Assembly: GCA_029204225.1 (NCBI GenBank)
Contig: CM055113.1
Span: 10,192,364 to 10,256,363, forward strand
From: Diphasiastrum complanatum
Taxonomy: Eukaryota > Streptophyta > Lycopodiopsida > Lycopodiales > Lycopodiaceae
Direction: 5' to 3'
DNA: 64,000 bases
Positions 58,486-64,000 of the stretch are shown here, one piece after another. The notes under the pieces were generated by a model, which made no database searches, was not told where the DNA came from, and was given only the letters and a program-made list of their open reading frames with translations. Numbering within the stretch: position 1 is the stretch's first letter; the number at the start of each line of letters is the position of its first letter. Both the position numbers and the translations under genes were made by a program.

Positions 58486-59884
58486 TGGAAAGGTGTTGTG
58501 AGTGACGTGCTTGCAAATACTCGCCACAAACGGGACATGCATTGTAGCCACTAGTTTGGAGCCCTACATTGAGACAAAACAACCAACTTAATTGTGAGTC
58601 TAATGTTCGAATTGAAAAAATTTTGTGAATGCACATTCGATTTAATACCATGAATTGAACCAATGGCAAGGATATCTCACTTGAACATTCTCCATATCCA
58701 AGAAAGTCGTGCATCGTCCACATCAAGATTTCCTTTACCACAAAATCTCTTTGTCTGCGTGGTCTTGATATATTGCTCACTTGACTTCTTGCCATAGAAT
58801 CTTTAGCTCATCTATCAAGAGAGCTATATACACATCCATATTTTGTCCTGTATTTTTTTGGGATAAGAAGGGCAAACATTAGGTGCCCCTTCTTGATACT
58901 TAGCCAAGGGGGGATATTGTAATTTACAAGGACAATCGACCAAGTGGACCATGATGTGGAGTGCAAACCGAATGGATTCACACCATCCATCACCAACCCC
59001 AAATGCAAATGGCGAGGCTCATCCCTTAACTCATGCCAAGTAGCATCCACGTGCTTCCATGCTGGGACAATCGGCAGGGATTCTCATAGTATCGTCGAGT
59101 GCCATGTCATTAGCTCCACTATGGAATTACATTTAAACATGTGGGTATATTGGGTATGATGGAAAAATGTCTTTCCACCTTGGCGGGTATGGTCACTCTT
59201 TGTAAAACTTGTCTGTAGCGGTGTTCCCCACAACGTGGGCACGTGCTCGCCTCCTAAACTCATCTCGATATAAGATGCAATCATTGGGACATGCATGAAT
59301 ACTCTTGTAATCCATGTCGACCGCAGATAACATTTTCTTGGCTTCTTGTTGAGATGCCGCCATGGTGTTGCAACACTTTTCTAAGCAAACTGTGACAAAA
59401 TATTTATGTAATGAGGTATAGTTTCTCACAATGCATGAAAAAATAAAATGAGATGAGAGTTTATAACACACAAGAACTAGCAAGCTTACTCAAACAACTC
59501 TGTGACGCTCGCATCCGATCACCCGTACTTAGTTTTCAAGCTCAAAAGTAACAAACAAGCTCGTAACTTTGACATTTGTCCATTCTCGTACAAAGGAGTG
59601 GATGCCAAGCCATGCATCATCTCTTCTTCCCTTGTCAATGTGGCCTCAGGTGGGTCCGTGAAAAATGCATCCACCTTGTCATCCATGTCAACCTCGTGAT
59701 CATGTGCTGTGAATGGCACATCCTCGTGTATTGTGTCTCCTTGGGACATATCTTCGTGCAAGTTCACGGGTGCATCATGCGAGGAAAGTTGTGGCTCTCA
59801 TGTGTTTGCATGTCTAAATCTTGTGGATTGCATGGCAACATCTGGTTGAATTCTCCGATAGTCATGTGAGTGTGAGTCATCATC
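58480..59884 (-). pseudogene. CACTA-type (En/Spm) TNP2-like transposase
   Basis: TNP2 cuts and moves CACTA elements. Minus-strand exons: 59,491-59,884 (acidic N-terminus with MDDKVDAFF and ASTPLYENGQMSKLRACLLL), a GT-AG intron at 59,390-59,490, then EAKKMLSAVDMDYKSIHACP with NDCILYRDEF, ELMTWH, PRHLHLGLVMDGVNPFGLHS, IVLVNYNIPPWLSIKKGHLM and LMWTMHDFLGYGE. An intron at 58,564-58,680 precedes SGYNACPVCGEYL. These are the usual TNP2 landmarks in order. Stops or shifts occur after KYG, around 59,200, at STILR and before DSMARS. The C-terminal half is missing and is replaced by a retropepsin fragment. No terminal CACTA repeats are seen close by. Confidence 0.8.
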
Positions 59885-62380
59885 CTACACAACAAGTGAA
59901 TGCAACAACAATCAAGAACAATAGAATATTCTCTCCAATCATGAAGACCGCCAAATACATACATGCACTCAAGTTACAAAATATCGAGCTAAAATCGCTG
60001 CAATCTCCACTCACATTCTAACCTTCTCTAGTGAAGATGCCCTGGCTTTCTGGGAAAAATATCAATACTTCATTCCCTTATCAGAAGCCCACAGACCAAT
60101 CCGACAAAAGCAACTTACTCTTATATGAAGCTAGCTAATAAAGCACTTTGTCATGTAGAAGTCCAACACAAGGTGTCATAGAACCCAGCCATAGCAACTA
60201 GGCATGTCAGGCATTCTACGTCAACAACCATGGGCTCAATGGATGATGTCATTCTCCACCAACCACATGATGTCATGTATTTGAGATTATAAGAGATATA
60301 TTGGACACAAGAAATGCTACATTGAAATATCCATACGCTGAAAAATTGCCAATTTTTGAAATTTGTTTTTGCTTACTTATGAATGTTGGCGCAATCGTTG
60401 TATATATATTGGACAAACAAATAACTTAGAGAAAAGGACATCATATCATACAAAACATCAACCGAAATCTATGTTGCATGATGTTGCAATATACATTCCA
60501 TTCATGAACATTTCAGAAGTTGCATCTTAGAAGTAGTTTCTCCTGTAGAATAGTTTTATATTTCTTTTTATAAATCTAGTGGAACTAATGATTTCAACAA
60601 CTTAAAAAGCAAACCTATAGCTTGTAAAAAAAAGACGAAAAACAATTTAGGACATGTGATTTAAAACAATTGTATTATTTTGTACACAGATCCATATCAT
60701 CGTTTTCTGAATTATTGTTTATCTTTTACAGGTATATTTAACATTTCTTATAAATTTAAGGATTAGATTTCATTTATTTGTCAATGTAATACGATTGAAA
60801 AATGCAGTATTTCTAACACGTCGTAATGTCTTTCAAGTACATAATTTGAAGTTCCATATTTTTCTTTATTACTATTTTTGATCAACTACTTAGGCTCATT
60901 TTTCTTATTATGTTCTTACCTCATTTCTTATCTCCATTCCCCTTAATGAATAATATTACGTAAATACTATGTTCGGCACATAGTACCCACGGTTCTCAGA
61001 ACCGTGGGGTTTGAGAATCGTGGGGTGAATCATACCACGGTTCATGAACTGTGGTACGGTTCATCATAAATAAATAATTAACTAACTAATCAACGTGGCA
61101 CTAAACCTTTATGTTGCTAACAACCTTGTCAAAAATCTTTCTTAATTTGATTCTACACTTGTGGTTGCCTATTGAAATTTTTTCTTTGATAGCCAACATT
61201 AATATGATAAAATTACAATCATACCTCTTGCTTCCTCATGGATATACAATGAAGTCTCATAATTTTTGTCATTATATCCTGCGGATTAGCATAATCCACA
61301 GCTGCAGCACAAAGGTGATTCTAAATCTCTACCTGCTACTACCCCACTAAGTATTTAATTCAACCCTCGAAATCCCAAGCTAGTAGTTGGATCGAGAGCA
61401 AATTGCCTTGCATATCCATTATTTTTCTGTGGTGTTTCCAACATGGTGTTATTTTCTTACTTAATTTTAAAGGGCCAATTGGTTGAGCATTCTGTTCGGG
61501 ATGGGGGAATGCAGTCTAGATGTAATTTGTAATTGGCAATTTCAAACGAGCGATTTTACTAGAATTTTTTATTGGTTTGTCCAAATGATAGAACGTTTGG
61601 AAATTCAGATTACCTCAAAGGTTGAACATGAGCCTTGTTTTAGTGTATTGATATGGAAAAGATTGGGTTTGAATCACTGGATACAATTCACATGTATGTC
61701 ATTTTATGATTGATTTGTTTAGATTCTATGTTGTTAGTAGATGAAGCATTTAGATTATGATGCTCTTTTGCTAAAGACATTTTCTAAAGACAATAGTATT
61801 GGTATGTTGTCCGCAAGCTTTGATATCAACCCCTCTGTATGCTTTGTAAGAGGTGGTCCATAGCATTTTAAATTAGATGACAAGTTGTTCAGATTGTTGT
61901 GTTCCATACACCGGGATGCTTTTTACCAGTCGGATTGTTTTTCCCAAGTTTTTATGAGTTTAGGATTTAGATAGGGGTTAGAAATTTCATAGCTAGAAAG
62001 CTTAGTAGTTGTCATGTCCTCATTTATAGTCGCCAGCTTCGCTTGTTTTGTTTTTTCTATTCAAACGTTCCAATTGAGAAACACATTATGCTTAGCCAAA
62101 GGGTTGTCAACTGCCTAGTAGTTGCCAAAGGCAGTTGATGCAAAATGTCGTAGGTGCAAAAGATGCGACATCATACCTTGATGGTCCTCAAAAGACTTCT
62201 CCGTAGCATGAAATAACTTTAATAGTCCAAAGATTTGGATGTAAATACGAAAGCACTAAAAATCTACTATATCTTGTCTATCGAAGACCACGAGATCGGT
62301 TAAGAGTAAGCATGGTCTGATAAATTGGCTAGCCTAAATATTCAGATTGATTAGTCTTATAAAATTTTAAAATTTGATAG
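59885..62380. other. No gene recognised; contains two palindromes
   Basis: The part next to 59,884 is probably the first intron and 5' region of the TNP2 gene. The rest is AT-rich without coding signal. Two neighbouring palindromes occur at 60,986-61,056. Confidence 0.4.
60986..61056. repeat. Two adjacent palindromes sharing an ACCACGGTTC core
   Basis: 60,986-61,008: CCCACGGTTCT-C-AGAACCGTGGG, 11-bp perfect arms. 61,033-61,056: TACCACGGTTCA/TGAACTGTGGTA, 12-bp arms with one mismatch. Confidence 0.85.
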
Positions 62381-62653
62381 TTGTCATACAACATGGAGGT
62401 TGAGGAGCAGTTCATTTCAGAATTTACACATGCCATTACTTCACAAACTTTGCTGTATTCAGATTCTAATGATAGTGAATTTGACTTTCTTGCACAAGAA
62501 CCAAGAGTCTCATTGGAGGAAACAATCAATTATCCAAGAGAGGATGAGGGTGGTCCAAATAGATTGGATGCCACGTTGAGTTCGCTTGGTGCGGAGTTTA
62601 AAGAGCACACCTCACCTTCTTCTTTACTTTTACCACCAAGACACACCATCTAA
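62381..62653 (+). CDS. Hypothetical acidic protein fragment
   Basis: This 90-codon frame contains MEVEEQFISEFTHAITSQTL, SDSNDSEFDFLAQEP and PREDEGGPNRLDATLSSLG, ending LLLPPRHTI. It is acidic and low in hydrophobics, with no recognised domain. An ATG lies at MEVEE, 12 nt inside the frame. It lies 230 bp upstream of a Cys/His-containing frame on the same strand, so it could be the first part of the same gene. Confidence 0.3.
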   Translation: MSYNMEVEEQFISEFTHAITSQTLLYSDSNDSEFDFLAQEPRVSLEETINYPREDEGGPNRLDATLSSLGAEFKEHTSPSSLLLPPRHTI

Positions 62654-62839
62654 TGCACACAAGTATCACTACATCCACGTTTCCCTCCTTTACAACTCCT
62701 GCTCATAAGCGAATTGCCTATTCTAGTATGATCTTATACAAAAGTGGAAGGATATGCAAGCAAGAATAACTGTTCAAACCAAGTATTCTGGGAGAGAGGG
62801 ACTCAGTTTTAAGAGTGATAAGTCTAAACTAATTCCGTA

Positions 62840-63568
62840 TGTAGAACAGTGGTAAACAATATTTTATGGTTGTCATGTCAATGTGGTAGATGGAAAACAC
62901 AAGGGTTTGGGCCACATGATGGATGCGATAAAATCCATTTGGGTTGTCCGTATTAAAAAATATGGAATCACAGAGTCATTTGTAAAGGCTAGCTTTGATG
63001 CTTGTTTGGTTTGCCACAAAGTGAAACAAAAATCAACGGACAAATTAGACGTTGTAAAATCGAACCCCTTCACACATGAAAACGTGAGGCAGCTAGAGGA
63101 TCTCCAACAAAAGACTGAGGAGACAACTGTGGAGCATCGAGTGATGCTTGTGTTACTACGGTCTACTGCTGGGGGGGGGATTTTCTATCATGTGATCGAG
63201 GAGATAGAAGAATCTCGCCAAATGGGCCCCATAGAGTGCCCCATAGAAGCTGTAGAGTTGGATGTCCCTTTCGAATGAGGGTGACTATCCCAATTACTAC
63301 GAAAGGTTTGGCACGCATCCAATTATGCGCTGTACATGAGAACCATTGGTCGGGCTCACAAGTGGACATACTACATTTGCATCCACACCCCCTTGTGGTG
63401 CACGAGTGTGAGAGGGATTTACAGGCATATAAGGATGCATCTCAACTCTCCAATGCTTCCATTCAACGTTCAGTGTTCCTACAAGCACAAGTGAGTGAAG
63501 CAGGTCAAACTTGTTATAGGTTCTTCCTCATACCAAAAGAGATATCCCAGTTGTCCTATAGACTATGA
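62840..63568 (+). pseudogene. Gene-like frames with H2C2-type zinc-binding motif
   Basis: Frame 62,883-63,278 reads VVDGKHKGLGHMMDAIKSIW, YGITESFVKASFDACLVCHK, resembling the His-His-Cys-Cys zinc module of integrases and of host genes derived from them. Near 63,170-63,179, after a run of nine G, the better frame changes, and 63,236-63,568 reads CRVGCPFRMRVTIPITTKGL, LARIQLCAVHENHW, VVHECERDLQAYKDASQLSN and RFFLIPKEISQLSYRL. The C...C...H...H block of that part (CRVGCPFRMR...H) recalls WRKY-GCM1/FAR1-type DNA-binding segments of Mutator-like transposases. I cannot assign a family. The homopolymer suggests a real or sequencing frameshift. Confidence 0.35.
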
Positions 63569-64000
63569 ACGAGAGGTAACTTGGTGCTTTCATCTATAAC
63601 TAGTTTGCTTCAATATGACATCTTATGTCCATGCTGTATCTTACATTTTTGGCTAAAAATGTAAGATCTCAACAGATGCATGAGCTCCAATGATTGGAGG
63701 AGCTTGAATTTGGAGGCCCGTCAACTGCCTGAGAACAATAAGGTATTGCAAATTGTGATTGAATGTAGTCATGTGCAATTAAATTTGAAATGCTAGGATA
63801 ATTAAGCTCTTATGATATCCTTGACATAAGTCTATCCAACAGGCCATCTTTTATCAATCGTATAATCCTGAACATGTGGAGGAAGGAAAGAGGCCATTTG
63901 TGTAAAACGAATCAATTTGACTTTCCTTTGTTCATAGCTATTATTCCAAACCAGCTTGGTCATGCCATGCCAATTTAGTATGATATGCTCAGATGACAAG
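63569..64000. other. No gene recognised at window end
   Basis: AT-rich DNA with no motif I can support. It could hold an intron or the continuation of the preceding gene-like region. Confidence 0.35.

Overview
This window looks like nuclear DNA of a land plant with a large, repeat-rich, AT-rich genome. The evidence is the mix of repeats: chromodomain-type Ty3/gypsy elements, several Ty1/copia families primed by initiator tRNA-Met, a CACTA-type TNP2 transposase with plant-like GT-AG introns, small inverted-repeat elements, and long pure CT/AG/TG microsatellites. I cannot name the species. No bacterial, organellar or viral gene set is present, and I see no convincing tRNA or rRNA gene. Almost everything coding is a transposable element in some stage of decay.

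Layout. 1-1783: end of a copia-type element with its LTR (+). 2.1-8.2 kb: minus-strand stack of a copia RNase H scrap, a gag zinc-knuckle fragment, a gypsy pol (protease to integrase) with 3' LTR, and a copia gag/protease. 9.7 kb: CT microsatellite. 11.2-13.7 kb: LTR remnant and two arrays of short palindromic motifs that look like sub-terminal regions of DNA transposons. 13.7-17.7 kb: copia fragments, including one LTR followed by its primer-binding site. 18-23.6 kb: AT-rich DNA with nothing recognisable. 23.7-27.5 kb: minus-strand gypsy pol scrap, then an inverted copy of the element at position 1. 28-34 kb: a plus-strand copia element interrupted by a gypsy copy that has gag and protease but no polymerase. 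34.8-36 kb: an unrecognised three-exon gene. 36.4-37.2 kb: inverted copy of the 12.9-13.7 kb transposon end. 37.2-39.9 kb: gypsy gag/LTR and copia fragments. 40.0 kb: a small inverted-repeat element and an AG microsatellite. 41,087-47,332: one structurally complete gypsy insertion with two about 918-bp LTRs and a CCATT target duplication, but no gag. 47.4-52.4 kb: a mostly single-copy-looking island where host exons are possible. 52.5-57 kb: copia fragments and LTRs. 58-59.9 kb: TNP2 transposase pseudogene joined to a retropepsin fragment. 62.4-63.6 kb: unrecognised gene-like ORFs.

How the parts relate. The gypsy copies at 29.1-32.5, 37.2-38.7 and 41.1-47.3 kb belong to one family. One copy keeps gag and protease and the other keeps protease to integrase, so the two are complementary in content. 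The complete insertion carries, between primer-binding site and pol, a series of about five GTGCT...AGCAC stem-loop repeats that also survive in part in the 38-kb copy. Two elements (1-1783 versus 24,787-26,582; 12,895-13,660 versus 36,482-37,231) are present as inverted pairs.

Limits. Homology calls come from reading motifs, not from searches. Percent identities, ages and RNA folds were judged by eye.
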